A stretch of DNA of 64,000 nt, taken from contig MLAK01001459.1 of the NCBI GenBank assembly GCA_001839685.1, positions 2,679 to 66,678 of the forward strand, read 5' to 3'. The position numbers and the translations under genes were made by a program. Numbering within the stretch: the stretch's first letter is position 1; each line of letters opens with the position of its first letter. Source of the stretch: Tritrichomonas foetus (taxonomy: Eukaryota; Parabasalia; Tritrichomonadida; Tritrichomonadidae). Below the pieces are notes generated by a model. It was not told where the DNA came from. It saw nothing but the letters and a program-made list of their open reading frames with translations, and ran no database searches. Of the stretch, positions 41,764 to 52,054 are shown one piece after another.

Positions 41764-42933
41764 TCATGGCGAGCTTTGGCTTATCCATGCTTTTCGACGG
41801 CTGGACATTTTTTCTTCATGCTTTAATCGGGCAATTTCACGTTTTAATGATTCGTTTTCGGTTCTTTCAGTCATCAATTCATTTTCCTTTGTTTCAAGGT
41901 TTTCTCTCAGTTGATTTAAGCGATTTAATAACTCGTCAACATTGGAGTTGTTTCTAGTTGATCTAGAGTAAAATGAATGATTGTTGAAATGCCCACTATC
42001 TTTTGAAAAACTGTATTGATCATCATGATAAGAAACACTGTTTGCAAATGATTTTGCATTTTCTGCTAAATAGTGAAAACTTTCTCCTTCTTTTATCGCA
42101 TGATCAATTTGCTTTTTATGATGCTTTTCGATTTTATGTAAAGTTTTTTGCATTGAATTTATTTTGTTTTCATAGTTAGCAACCTTTCTTGTAAGTGCTG
42201 ACATCATACTTTTATGCCTGTCAGTTTCACGATTGATTTTTTCTTTGTATCGATTTTCAAGTGCTTCAAGTTTCATTTTGTAGCCCATCATTTCATTTTC
42301 ATGATTTCTTTCCATCTCATCTAAAGCATCAACACATTCTGCTAATCTCGCTTTTCCTTCAAGCATAGTATCGAGACGCTCCTGAGTTCTTTTTGCGATA
42401 GTTTTTTCAAGCTGCTTCATTCGTTTCATTTCACGGTCATGGTTTTGAGCCATTTCTGGATCAAATTTCTGTGATTTATAACTATTTTGGGATAAATTAA
42501 ATTCATATTGTAAGTTTCTGAGAAGTTCTTTTTCTCTTTTCACCATTTGATCATATTCCAAATTTTGTTGATTCAAATTATCTGCTGACTTTTTCTGAAT
42601 TAACTTCATTGTTTCTTCAAAATCTGCATGTAAATTCCTTACCTCTTGATTGTGCCTTGTTTGAATTTCTTGTAATCGAATGTTATGGGCTTTTTGTAAT
42701 TTAGCAATTTGAGTTTTAATCGATACTTGAGTAAGTTTGTCTTTTCCATCAAACATACACAGCGATTGCGCCATTTTGTAGTTGGCCTTGTTTAATTTAT
42801 CTTGGTATTCACAAATTTGACCTTTTAGTATCGCTAAATCCCCCATTAATCTTGATATTTCATCATTTGCCAAGTTAACTTTTGTTTGTACTTGATATTG
42901 GAACTGCTCAGCGCGCCTTGGTTCGAAATACAT
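41764..42933 (-). CDS. Coiled-coil protein, 389 aa, function unknown
   Basis: Almost the whole protein (about residues 10-285 and 325-380) shows heptad-like patterns rich in Glu, Lys, Gln and Leu, typical of long parallel coiled coils in cytoskeletal or basal-body components. There is a His-rich break around 285-320. No enzymatic domain. I cannot name the family. A GGCC-containing stretch (ATGAAAGGCCATATAAATG on the minus strand) lies about 80 nt above the start. Confidence 0.75.
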   Translation of the reverse strand: MYFEPRRAEQFQYQVQTKVNLANDEISRLMGDLAILKGQICEYQDKLNKANYKMAQSLCMFDGKDKLTQVSIKTQIAKLQKAHNIRLQEIQTRHNQEVRNLHADFEETMKLIQKKSADNLNQQNLEYDQMVKREKELLRNLQYEFNLSQNSYKSQKFDPEMAQNHDREMKRMKQLEKTIAKRTQERLDTMLEGKARLAECVDALDEMERNHENEMMGYKMKLEALENRYKEKINRETDRHKSMMSALTRKVANYENKINSMQKTLHKIEKHHKKQIDHAIKEGESFHYLAENAKSFANSVSYHDDQYSFSKDSGHFNNHSFYSRSTRNNSNVDELLNRLNQLRENLETKENELMTERTENESLKREIARLKHEEKMSSRRKAWISQSSP

Positions 42934-43206
42934 GATAAGGGATTTTTTGTACGTTAAGAGATTTTTATTTGAATAAGAGACTTCAATAACAGCTTTTTAT
43001 GCATTTATATGGCCTTTCATTCAGAGCTCACGACCATATATAAGTTGTACAACTAAATTTTCAATATTTATTTGTTCATATCAAATATCACCTGCTGTCT
43101 TTTGAAAATTCTAGAAAATATTATCATGAGTATTTTATCAGGACAGATAATTGGAAAAAAATGAAAAAAATAACTTTCAAATGAGATAGTGAGTTTATTT
43201 CTATAT

Positions 43207-43797
43207 TTAACAACAATTAACAGATCGATTTTCATTTTGAATTTTTGGTGCTTTGGCATTATTTTCATTGCTCATTTCAATTGCTGCACTTGAGGCAAGA
43301 AGTTTATCAATGATTGTCTGAAATAATTCTTCAACACCATTTCCAGTTTTTGCAGATGTTTGAGCGAACATAAAACCTGATTCATGACACCATTCTTTCA
43401 TTTTTTCACTATCAACAGCATTTGTAGATAAATCAGTTTTATTTCCAACAATGAAAATCAAACATGGTCTTTTTACATTCACTCGCAATGAATTTAACCA
43501 ATCATTTAAAGAATCTGCTGATTCAGGATTGCTTTGGTCGTAAACGAGAACTGCCGCAACAGCATCACGATAATAAATTGCCCCAAGACCTTTATATCGT
43601 TCCATCCCGGCAGTATCCCATATTTGTAACTCTATTTCTTTATCATTATAAACAGTCCGATAAGGAATAAAACCGGCTCCAATTGTTGGCTGATAATCAC
43701 TTTCGAATAATTGATATTGCAATCTATTGGCAATTGCAGTTTTACCTACTGCAACTGATCCTAAGAGAACAACTTTGAATTCATACTGTGGTGACAT
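43207..43797 (-). CDS. Rab-family small GTPase with Met in place of the switch II Gln
   Basis: The 196-residue product has all Ras-fold boxes: P-loop GSVAVGKT (13-20), switch I Thr38, WDTAGMERY (60-68), GNKTDL and SAKTG, and ends NCC for double geranylgeranylation. It belongs to the Rab5/21/22-like group by overall look (YQPTIGAGF, AVAAVLVYD), though the subfamily is not certain. The usual catalytic Gln (DTAGQE) is replaced by Met65, which normally lowers intrinsic GTP hydrolysis, so this Rab may be held active or rely on another mechanism. The start at 43797 is the first ATG. Confidence 0.9.
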   Translation of the reverse strand: MSPQYEFKVVLLGSVAVGKTAIANRLQYQLFESDYQPTIGAGFIPYRTVYNDKEIELQIWDTAGMERYKGLGAIYYRDAVAAVLVYDQSNPESADSLNDWLNSLRVNVKRPCLIFIVGNKTDLSTNAVDSEKMKEWCHESGFMFAQTSAKTGNGVEELFQTIIDKLLASSAAIEMSNENNAKAPKIQNENRSVNCC

Positions 43798-43867
43798 TAG
43801 ATTGATTAATAAAAATCTAAAATGATATTTTATTTTTTGATTGCATTATTGTTACGATTCAGAAAAA

Positions 43868-44044
43868 ATGACCTGTTCAATTATCAAAAAGTCAAATCAA
43901 CTACACAAAGTGATTTTCCTAATTGAGAATTCAATAAATCCCGCCATTGAGGTTCCAGAGGAATTGGTCGCCTATAAAACAGCATTTACAAGCACACATT
44001 TATGCGTAATGAATATACATCAAATGTTGGAGAAAAGTAAATGA
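43868..44044 (+). CDS. Possible 58-aa small protein
   Basis: An ATG-started frame of 58 codons diverges from the Rab-like gene, 70 nt away. The product (MTCSIIKKSNQLHKV..., ending in a helical HQMLEKSK) looks like a small two-helix protein with a mixed composition not typical of random AT-rich frames. No homology is recognised, and it overlaps the region that should hold the Rab promoter. Could be a chance frame. Confidence 0.25.
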   Translation: MTCSIIKKSNQLHKVIFLIENSINPAIEVPEELVAYKTAFTSTHLCVMNIHQMLEKSK

Positions 44045-44205
44045 CCATCTAATTTTTATATGGCCAGAAAAAACTCAAAAATTGGTAATTTGACCATTCC
44101 ATTTATTTTCTGGATTATAGCAATTTTATACTGAATATCGAAATGTTTCTTTCAATCGTAATTCGCTAACTCGAAAAAATTGAGATAACAAGAGTGAATA
44201 TTTAT

Positions 44206-44225
44206 GGCCAAATGAAAGGTTAAAT
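44206..44225 (+). promoter_or_regulatory. Double GGCCAAAT / GGTTAAAT motif
   Basis: GGCCAAAT (44206-44213) and GGTTAAAT (44218-44225) are 12 bp apart and nearly identical to 918-937. An ACGAAAAGTG stretch follows directly, like the AAAAAGTG after 15236. Confidence 0.45.
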
Positions 44226-44330
44226 TTACGAAAAGTGTAAAAACGTTAAAAATATTCACCTTTATATGATAAATGATGGATATGTGATATAAATAATTGA
44301 TAAAAACATGGTTACATTTTCAAGGGGTTA

Positions 44331-44377
44331 ATGGGGAAAATATATTTCCCCCATTTTCCCCAAAAGCCGGTGGCTTT
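44331..44377. other. Pair of adjacent hairpins
   Basis: ATGGGGAAA (44331-44339) pairs with TTTCCCCCAT (44345-44354; one extra C), and AAAGCC (44363-44368) pairs with GGCTTT (44372-44377) across a 3-nt loop. The stretch is GC-rich compared with its surroundings. Function unknown. Confidence 0.5.
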
Positions 44378-44524
44378 AAATCACTCCAGAAGGAATAAAA
44401 ATAAAAGATTAAAATTTAAAAATTGAAGAGAATGTTTCATGGAGAAACCGTTTTCATAATCTTGCCTGTCGGATTATTGTATTCAAAAGTTTGAGAGATT
44501 GGCAAATTTAGTTCTTGGTGGAAA

Positions 44525-45919
44525 ATGCAAGAAGAATTTGATGATCAAAAACAAATAAAAGTTATTATTAATGACACTACATTTATATGCCAAAGAGTAC
44601 CAGCAATTCAAAGCAGTTCAACACTGGAGAAATTTTTTTTATCAAATCCAACAGCAACAGTCTTCGAAATTTCAATTCCAGGATTGAATATAGAAGAGAA
44701 TCATAATATAATAATGAGCGCATTTAATAATACCAATATTTTTCTGAAATGTCATGAAATTGGCATTAATTTCACAAATATTGGAATTCTAAAAACCCTT
44801 TCGCAAGAATTGGATATGAAAACTTTAAGTGATTATGTCGAAAAATTTTATAATCTCAAAAAACTCTTCCATAATTTCAAAATGATTGAAAGGGGTTTTA
44901 TCAACTGTGATCCTAAAAATGAAGAAAATTCTACTTTAATCATTCTTTCACATTTCCAGGAAATGGATGAAAAGCAATTTTTCAATGTTGTATATAGAGT
45001 ACTTCTATCATCTTTCACAAATAATAATGCTTTCATTATTAAAATCTTGAAAAAATGTGAAGAATCAAATTTTGGTATTTTAGAGCGTTTTATTTCATTT
45101 ATTTTGGATTCATTTATTATTATGTTAAAAGATAGGAGATATAAAGATTCTAATATGGTGGCACTTTTTATTCATTATCTTTTGGATCAAGAAATTCTTT
45201 CATTAAATAAATTGATCTTTCATCCAAGATTTCATTTTATTCCAATGAGGCTTCCAACAATATTCGTTGATTATGTCCAATCTGATTCAATTTATAATTG
45301 TAACATTGATATTATTGATTACGAAATCCATAAAACATGTTGTAATTTATGTAGAGAAATTGATACTGTTTTTGAAATTATACAAAATGATAATATTGAT
45401 GCATTTCAACAATTTCTTTATGAGTCAAAGTTAAATATTAATCATCTATATTGTAAAAGTATGTACGAAAGACACTTTTTGTTAAATTCTTATTCTGTAG
45501 GGAGTTATCAAAAAAAATTCACTCTCATTGATTATGCAGCGTCCTATGGATCAATCAAATGCTTCAAATATTTACTAAACAATCATGCTGAATATAAAAC
45601 AAAATCACTTGGACAATATGCTATTTTAGGAAACAACAAAGAGATCATTCATATATGTGATCAAAATGGATGTACATTTCATAATACAATCCCAATTACA
45701 ATACAATATCACTATCACTCTCTTACAAAATGGCTAATAGACAATAACAAAGATCAGATTCCCAAAAATTTGATGCAGCTGTGCTTTGAATGTTATAATT
45801 ATGTAATTATTAAATATTTGCTTCAAAAAGAAATGAATATCAATGAACTTGTAGCAAATTCATCTAAATACGATAATTACAACTTATTACAATATATAAT
45901 GAAAGCATTAAACAATTAA
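44525..45919 (+). CDS. Ankyrin-repeat protein of the DUF3447 type
   Basis: The 464-residue product has an N-terminal region (about 1-100) with a strand-helix pattern like a BTB-type fold. A helical middle follows, then C-terminal ankyrin-like repeats beginning around FTLIDYAASYGSIKCFKYLLNN (about 330) and continuing through GNNKEIIHICDQNG. This arrangement is that of DUF3447 proteins, a hugely expanded family in trichomonads and other amoeboid or parasitic protists. The role is protein binding; partners are unknown. The first ATG is used. Upstream lie the double motif and hairpins. Confidence 0.75.
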   Translation: MQEEFDDQKQIKVIINDTTFICQRVPAIQSSSTLEKFFLSNPTATVFEISIPGLNIEENHNIIMSAFNNTNIFLKCHEIGINFTNIGILKTLSQELDMKTLSDYVEKFYNLKKLFHNFKMIERGFINCDPKNEENSTLIILSHFQEMDEKQFFNVVYRVLLSSFTNNNAFIIKILKKCEESNFGILERFISFILDSFIIMLKDRRYKDSNMVALFIHYLLDQEILSLNKLIFHPRFHFIPMRLPTIFVDYVQSDSIYNCNIDIIDYEIHKTCCNLCREIDTVFEIIQNDNIDAFQQFLYESKLNINHLYCKSMYERHFLLNSYSVGSYQKKFTLIDYAASYGSIKCFKYLLNNHAEYKTKSLGQYAILGNNKEIIHICDQNGCTFHNTIPITIQYHYHSLTKWLIDNNKDQIPKNLMQLCFECYNYVIIKYLLQKEMNINELVANSSKYDNYNLLQYIMKALNN

Positions 45920-46255
45920 TAACATATTTTTTGGTTAGAGTATCAAAATCATAAAATAAACATCTGAATTTATAATTTCAAATTTTAGTTTTTTTTTTTT
46001 TCCTTTAAAATCTCATTTATGAAAGATTTAAATGCTGATTTATTTCTGATATTGCCATTTTCCAATCCAATGTATCTAATTTCATAAAATAGTATCACAA
46101 CTGATTTTTACCATACTTTTTGATAATTTATTTGGTTTCGGGAATTGAGACCATATATCTGATGAAAAAGTTAAAAAATTTTATTTCACATATCATGCCA
46201 ATTTTTTCCGTTAAAATTTTCTTTTCTATTCAAAATTCGCACGTTTTGAAATTTA
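45920..46255. other. AT-rich spacer
   Basis: Between two plus-strand genes. It contains a T run near 45990 and no recognised element. Confidence 0.45.
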
Positions 46256-49200
46256 ATGCAGCCTGAGATCAACGCCGACGCGGCATCCCCATTAATATCC
46301 AAAAAGCTTGTTGACTCAGGAGCAATTTACCATCTTGCAGCAAAATATGTCACAAACGTCTCCTCAATCGCACACAAATCGAAAAACTTCCCACTTTTTC
46401 CAATGAGGAAGGGAGAATCATATCAAATTGCAAACGAAATGATTTTGAGATATTTACAACGATTTAGATTGAGAAATTCGTCGGATACATTTCGGTCAGA
46501 ATCGAATCTCACATTTACTCATCCAACGCTTCCAATTCAAAAATTAAAGCTGCCAAATTCTCAAAATCCAATTCACGATTTTGTCAAATCAATGAAAAAC
46601 TCACCGAGGATGAAATTTCATGACACTCAAGTCATCCAGTCGTTAATGACGCGCGTCCCTGGGATGCTCGACAAGGACACAAAAGTTCATTTCTTGAGAA
46701 TTTTGGAAAAGGCGGGAGATTCAGAAATCAATGAAAAAATGATATCCGATATTGAAAGTGAAAGAGGGAATGAAATTGAGCTTAAAGAGAATTATTTTTC
46801 AGAGCCACCAAAAAACACAAGAAATAATGATTTCAAAATTATCAAAAATCGGTCTCCCCAAAAAAACCGAGCAAGACTTGATAAATTAAACAATGTTCCT
46901 AGAAAAGTTGCTGAAGAAAATATTTCACCACCAAGCCCACTCAGATCTCGTGATGTTAATGTTGAAATATCAAATTCTAATACAAGCAGAAGAAATACAC
47001 AACAGAATAATAATAATATTAATAATGTTAATAATAGTACCATTAATAATTCTGGAAAGAAAAGCGCTAATGTTAATTCAAACAGCTTCCAATCTTCACC
47101 AAGTGAGCAAGACACTTTTGTTCTACATTTGGGCGATTCGACAGAATCGTCACAAGATAAGAAATCACAGAAAAGCGATAAAGATTCTGGATTTCATTTA
47201 ACTTTACAGCCCTTAAATAATGCATTTGCTTCTGCAGCAGCAACAAAGAAAAAAGAAGCAGATTCTTTAGCTAAAGTTAATAAATCGAATCGCAAAAATA
47301 AAAATAATTCAAATCATAAAAATTCTGAATCGAATGCAATCATTGCTCAAATAACACCAGGTGATGATAATTTCACATATACATTTTCATACATCGATGA
47401 TGATTCTGGCTATTATTCAGAAAGCTCAGATTATGACAGCGATCCACCAACAAATAAAAACGATAAAAGAACGATAACAAAAAACGATAAAGTATCAATG
47501 AAGAACTTTAAAACATCAACAAAGCCGTCAACATTTACATATACATATGAAATTCCGAAGAAAGAAGTTGATGATTCTGATGAAAGTCTTCAATATTCAG
47601 AATCTGATGACGAAAAATCAAAAGTTCCTTCAAAAAACGCTTCCAAAATTTCTTCGTCAAAAAATATCACAAAAACTCAAACAAAATCAGATTCCAAAAC
47701 AAAAACAACACCACAAAAACCTAAAACAAATCCAACTGAGGAAGTTAAAAAGCCATCACCCGCAGAAAAACAAAAAATTATAGATGGAAATTTGGCAAAA
47801 GTTTTGAATTTAAGAAACAATATGAAAAAGAAACCAACTAGAATTATTTCTCCAACAGAGCAGCCTGAGGTATCACCAAGAATTTACACTCTTTCTCTTC
47901 CACAAGAGAATCCAAAAGATTCTCGTAAAGAATCATCAAAAACAACTCCAGAAAAATCTTCTTCGCAAAAATCAACTCCACCAAAACATACTCCACCTAA
48001 GCAATCAACAAATACTTCTTCAAAATCTAATAAAATCAAAAGTAGTTCTAAAACTAATGATAACACAGCTGAGATATTGATTGAAAAAATTAATCAGCTT
48101 GAAGCAGAATTGGAAACATTGAAATCCGATTCAAGCGATAGCTATTCTGATTATTATTCTGATTCCGATGATGTAAAAATAATTCAATTAAGAAGAAAAC
48201 TTGGAAATGTTATAAGTGATTCTAAATCAAATTTATCATCAGCAAACGATGATAGTATGATGTCGAATAGTTCTGTTCGAAGTGATCGATCACATGGGAA
48301 ACATTCACCGAAAATTTCTTTTGGTGAAAAACTCCTTGAACAAAAGAAAATCGCCAAGCCAATAAAACATCATAAACGATCAAGAAAGTCTAGTCAAAAC
48401 ACCATCGAAACCGAAAAAGAAAAGATGCAATCGCCTTCAAAGCTTTCTGATCGAAGAAAAAGTTTATATATTGAAACAGTTGAACATGTTTCTGAAAAAA
48501 TTAAAGAAGTCAAACCAACACCAAGCAATACTAAAATTACAATGACAAGAGTTGATGAAAAAACAGAATCTGTTGAAAGAAAGCCAACAATTTCAGCAAC
48601 TACAGGAAAAACAACACCGAAACGAAATGAAATTAAACCAATTCAAGCTTCCACATCTTCGAAATCATCTACAGAAAAAACGCAACAATCACAAATTCAA
48701 AATTCAGGATCCAAGAAGAAAACAATTAAGAAAATTGAAGTCCCAATTCAAGTTGATTCACGAACAACACCAATCAAAACAGCAATTGGACAGAATCTTC
48801 AACGATCAAAAAGTCCTCTGAAGAAGAATGTCCAAGAAGAAACTTTTCGACTTTCTTTTCCACAAAAAGAAGAAAAGGTTACAACAGAATCGAAACATCA
48901 GAAAAGTTCATCAAAACAACAACACACAGAAAAACAAACACTACCTCAACAACCAAAACAACAACAGCAAGTTAAGACAGCACCAAATCAAAAAATCGAA
49001 AAGAATACCCCACCTCAACATCAATCTCAACAATCTTCCCAACAAACCAAATCAAATAATACTCTTCAAAATCAAGATAGCAAACAACAGTCCAAATCAA
49101 AAGTTGATATATCAAATACGAAAGGTAATTCTAAACAAAGAATGAAACCACCAACACTTTCACCTTCAGATGATGATTTAATTTCTGATTCACCTCCTCC

Positions 49201-51457
49201 TGCAATGAAACAACTTCTGGAATCAAAGAAAAAAAAGCTCATTATTACATCGACAAAGAAAGAAATGCATTTATCACCAATTTCAGCTTCGTCTTCATCA
49301 TCTTCATTTTCTGATGATTTCAAAGAACTTGAACAAAAACAAAAGAAAATTACTGCTGCAGAACCACCTAAAAAATTAAGTTCCAATGTCAAAGAAGCAG
49401 CAAATACCAAAAAAGTCGTCGATACTAAGCCAGTGGTAAATAAAGAAAAAGTTATAGACACAAAATCAAAAGATTTGCCTTTAGATAAAAAGAAAGAAAC
49501 ATTATTAAGAAACTCTCAAAATTCAAGTAGTATTTCTATTTCCAAGCAAACTTACAATAAAAAAGAAGAACCATCAAAACGAGCTGATTCTGTTTCAAAG
49601 GCTTCTACAAGTTCTAACGTATCAACATCATCAAGTAAAAGGACAGCTGAAACACGTCAATCACTTCATGCCAAACCAACTTCTCAAACTAGCAATTCTA
49701 AACAATCAACTCAATCAAACAATTTAAACAACTCAAGTGTATATAAACCGAAAATAAATGTTAAAGCTGTTCGCGAACAATCACAAAGCGTTCATCCTAT
49801 TTCTAAAGATGACAGAGATGGAAATTCAAGTTCTTCAAGCATGCAAAGCGATTCTTTCAGAGTGCCGCTTCAAAAAACTAGAAATCTTCGTTCAAGAGCA
49901 ATGAGTGACTTATCTGATTCATCTTCTTCAATTTCTGAAAGAAGAAAAGTTCCACCACTCAAGGTTGTTATCCCATTCCACGATGGTCATGCTGATGCTT
50001 TCAAGAGGCACTATGATATGCTATCATCATCTGAAAATTTCATGGATTCGGAGAGTGATCCAATTAAACAGAAAATAAAACAACAACTTCTTAAGCGATC
50101 AAGTTCAGTCATTCCTGAATCCAAGAATAGGTCTTCCAATAAGAATATTACCACAACATCAAGAAGAGAAACCAGAAATAATTCTGTTATTGCTTCAACA
50201 AGCAAAAATACTACAATCAAGAAAACAGAAGATTCTTCTTCTTCACATAATAAAATCGAGCAGAAATCAATTTCCAACAAAAAAGAAACTTCAAATATTG
50301 GTGCAATGTCGCCTGCTAAAGCAAAAATGATGATAGACAAAGATCGAAGCCAAAGTATTTCAGCTACAGATATTGATAGCGATGTTTCTCGTCCCAGAAG
50401 AGCAGCAGGACAACATCATAGAAATAATGCAGCGAGACGCGCCGCTAATTATGTAATGGATCCAGCATGTGATACAACAGTTAAGCCTAAAGGACGAGCA
50501 TCTTCAGTCAATCCAAAAATAACTACATCTTCAACATCAACTTCAACTAAAACATCATCTACTGCCAATCGTTCAAATAATTATAATAGTAGTTCAACAA
50601 ATCAAAAAGAAGTTGTGAAAAAAAATAAAGATGTATTTGATGCAAGAGTTACTGTTGTTGAATCTGAAAAACTTGCTAAAGTTGACACATTCATTGTTCT
50701 TTATATAGAAGGGGGAAGTAAAGCCAAAAGAACAAAAACCGTACTTGGTCGAACAGCTTCCAAATTCTTTAGAGAAACATTCACCTTCGAAATAACTGAT
50801 GATAAATCATATCTTGTTGTTCAAGCAAAGAAAGAAGATTTGATCAATGGTGATACACCAATTGCGTCAACTAAATTCAGTTTGATGTCTCTTCCACTCA
50901 ATCAAAAGCAAGAAAAATGGGTTTCACTTGCTCCAAGTGGACGCATTAAATTGATCATGGAAAGATTACCACAGAATAAATCCACTACTTCCACATTAAG
51001 TTCCACTTTGACATCAACATCTACTTTGAGAACCCAATCGAAGCCTCAGGCGGCTCTGGAGGCCGTCTCAGGATCGAATAAAAATAAATCTCAAAAAGAA
51101 GAAGGTGTTGTTTTCTCTCTTGCTTCTGTTCTTGAAAATGATAAAAATAAGAGTAGTAGTGTTAGTAAAAGAACCAATAATGTTTCTAGCAATAGCAAAC
51201 AAATTCAACCAAGCAAAAGTGCTGTTTTCGACAATCCTGATCTAAAAGTATTGTTAAAACTTTCTGATGAAAGAAGGGATGCTGATCCTTTAATTAAGAG
51301 CCTCGTCAGAAGTATGTCATCAGCTGCAAACTTTGATGATGATGATGATTCAATTGTTAATGTTCCACTCCTTTCGGAAAGTTCTTCTGATTCAGAAGAA
51401 TCAGATGATCGAAAAAGGAAGAGTCACAGATCCTCATCTCGATCCAAAAAGCATTAA
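46256..51457 (+). CDS. Long disordered Ser/Lys/Gln-rich protein with C-terminal C2-like domain
   Basis: The 1,733-residue protein starts with a compact, possibly folded region (about 1-190). It then runs through more than 1,200 residues of low-complexity Ser, Lys, Thr, Asn and Gln sequence with SDSDD-type acidic-serine clusters and many basic patches, typical of a phosphorylated scaffold. Residues about 1455-1575 form a beta-rich domain with C2 features (FDARVTVVESEKLAKVD, RTASKFFRETFTFEI, WVSLAPSGRIKLIME). The C2-type aspartates for calcium are not clearly all present, so it may bind lipid or protein without calcium. It ends in an acidic-Ser stretch and a basic tail. The family is not recognised; it may be a cytoskeletal or membrane-linked scaffold. 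Confidence 0.75.
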   Translation: MQPEINADAASPLISKKLVDSGAIYHLAAKYVTNVSSIAHKSKNFPLFPMRKGESYQIANEMILRYLQRFRLRNSSDTFRSESNLTFTHPTLPIQKLKLPNSQNPIHDFVKSMKNSPRMKFHDTQVIQSLMTRVPGMLDKDTKVHFLRILEKAGDSEINEKMISDIESERGNEIELKENYFSEPPKNTRNNDFKIIKNRSPQKNRARLDKLNNVPRKVAEENISPPSPLRSRDVNVEISNSNTSRRNTQQNNNNINNVNNSTINNSGKKSANVNSNSFQSSPSEQDTFVLHLGDSTESSQDKKSQKSDKDSGFHLTLQPLNNAFASAAATKKKEADSLAKVNKSNRKNKNNSNHKNSESNAIIAQITPGDDNFTYTFSYIDDDSGYYSESSDYDSDPPTNKNDKRTITKNDKVSMKNFKTSTKPSTFTYTYEIPKKEVDDSDESLQYSESDDEKSKVPSKNASKISSSKNITKTQTKSDSKTKTTPQKPKTNPTEEVKKPSPAEKQKIIDGNLAKVLNLRNNMKKKPTRIISPTEQPEVSPRIYTLSLPQENPKDSRKESSKTTPEKSSSQKSTPPKHTPPKQSTNTSSKSNKIKSSSKTNDNTAEILIEKINQLEAELETLKSDSSDSYSDYYSDSDDVKIIQLRRKLGNVISDSKSNLSSANDDSMMSNSSVRSDRSHGKHSPKISFGEKLLEQKKIAKPIKHHKRSRKSSQNTIETEKEKMQSPSKLSDRRKSLYIETVEHVSEKIKEVKPTPSNTKITMTRVDEKTESVERKPTISATTGKTTPKRNEIKPIQASTSSKSSTEKTQQSQIQNSGSKKKTIKKIEVPIQVDSRTTPIKTAIGQNLQRSKSPLKKNVQEETFRLSFPQKEEKVTTESKHQKSSSKQQHTEKQTLPQQPKQQQQVKTAPNQKIEKNTPPQHQSQQSSQQTKSNNTLQNQDSKQQSKSKVDISNTKGNSKQRMKPPTLSPSDDDLISDSPPPAMKQLLESKKKKLIITSTKKEMHLSPISASSSSSSFSDDFKELEQKQKKITAAEPPKKLSSNVKEAANTKKVVDTKPVVNKEKVIDTKSKDLPLDKKKETLLRNSQNSSSISISKQTYNKKEEPSKRADSVSKASTSSNVSTSSSKRTAETRQSLHAKPTSQTSNSKQSTQSNNLNNSSVYKPKINVKAVREQSQSVHPISKDDRDGNSSSSSMQSDSFRVPLQKTRNLRSRAMSDLSDSSSSISERRKVPPLKVVIPFHDGHADAFKRHYDMLSSSENFMDSESDPIKQKIKQQLLKRSSSVIPESKNRSSNKNITTTSRRETRNNSVIASTSKNTTIKKTEDSSSSHNKIEQKSISNKKETSNIGAMSPAKAKMMIDKDRSQSISATDIDSDVSRPRRAAGQHHRNNAARRAANYVMDPACDTTVKPKGRASSVNPKITTSSTSTSTKTSSTANRSNNYNSSSTNQKEVVKKNKDVFDARVTVVESEKLAKVDTFIVLYIEGGSKAKRTKTVLGRTASKFFRETFTFEITDDKSYLVVQAKKEDLINGDTPIASTKFSLMSLPLNQKQEKWVSLAPSGRIKLIMERLPQNKSTTSTLSSTLTSTSTLRTQSKPQAALEAVSGSNKNKSQKEEGVVFSLASVLENDKNKSSSVSKRTNNVSSNSKQIQPSKSAVFDNPDLKVLLKLSDERRDADPLIKSLVRSMSSAANFDDDDDSIVNVPLLSESSSDSEESDDRKRKSHRSSSRSKKH

Positions 51458-52054
51458 GATGTACTTGTAAAATATCATAATGATCTTGCAACAATAATAT
51501 ATGAATGACTTCAGAAATATATTCATATGAACTTTTATTTGTATTAATTGTAAAAAAAAATTATCAATAAACGGAACTTACCTAGTTTTTTCCTTTTTTC
51601 TTTACATTTTTGAATCTAAACATAGATATTTTGTATCCCCCTGGATACATATCCATTTTGATGATAGCAGTTTTTCAAAGATCATCCTTAATGTTATGTG
51701 ATGATATAAATAAATCTTTTTTCTTCTGAATATATCTTCGCACCAATGTTCCAAAAAGAAATCTTTGTTGTCTCGAATCCACAAGATACAAAAGAAAGCC
51801 CATTTCTTCGCTAATTCACCTTGCTCCATAAACAAATGAAAAAAAGAAAAAAAAAAGTGTTGGAAAGAACTTTCTGTTTTCGAAAACACAAATAAATAAT
51901 TAGCTGTTTTTGTTTAAAAAAAAAAAAAAAAGAAAAAAGATAAAAAAAAGAAAAGAAAGGAAATCTAGTCATTCAATTATTTGCTAAGCAAGAACAGAAA
52001 TTACTTGTCATTCAATTTTATTTTGTCTTGAATAAAAAAATATATTTCCCTCCT
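51458..52054. other. Convergent spacer with A-rich tract
   Basis: Between the convergent ends of the C2 scaffold and a Rab gene. It includes an interrupted poly-A tract at about 51915-51960. Overlapping short frames exist on both strands (up to 95 codons, minus), but none has recognisable protein features. Confidence 0.5.

Larger units (their letters stand above)
44045..44524. other. Upstream region of the ankyrin gene with motif and two hairpins
   Basis: Contains a GGCC at 44062-44065, the best copy of the double motif (44206-44225), then two consecutive inverted repeats (44331-44354 and 44363-44377) before the ATG at 44525. Confidence 0.55.

Noticed and set aside
51602..51889. 95-codon minus-strand frame in the spacer after the C2 scaffold
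   Set aside because: Phe/Lys-rich composition, no homology or domain seen, and located in a convergent 3' spacer; probably chance.
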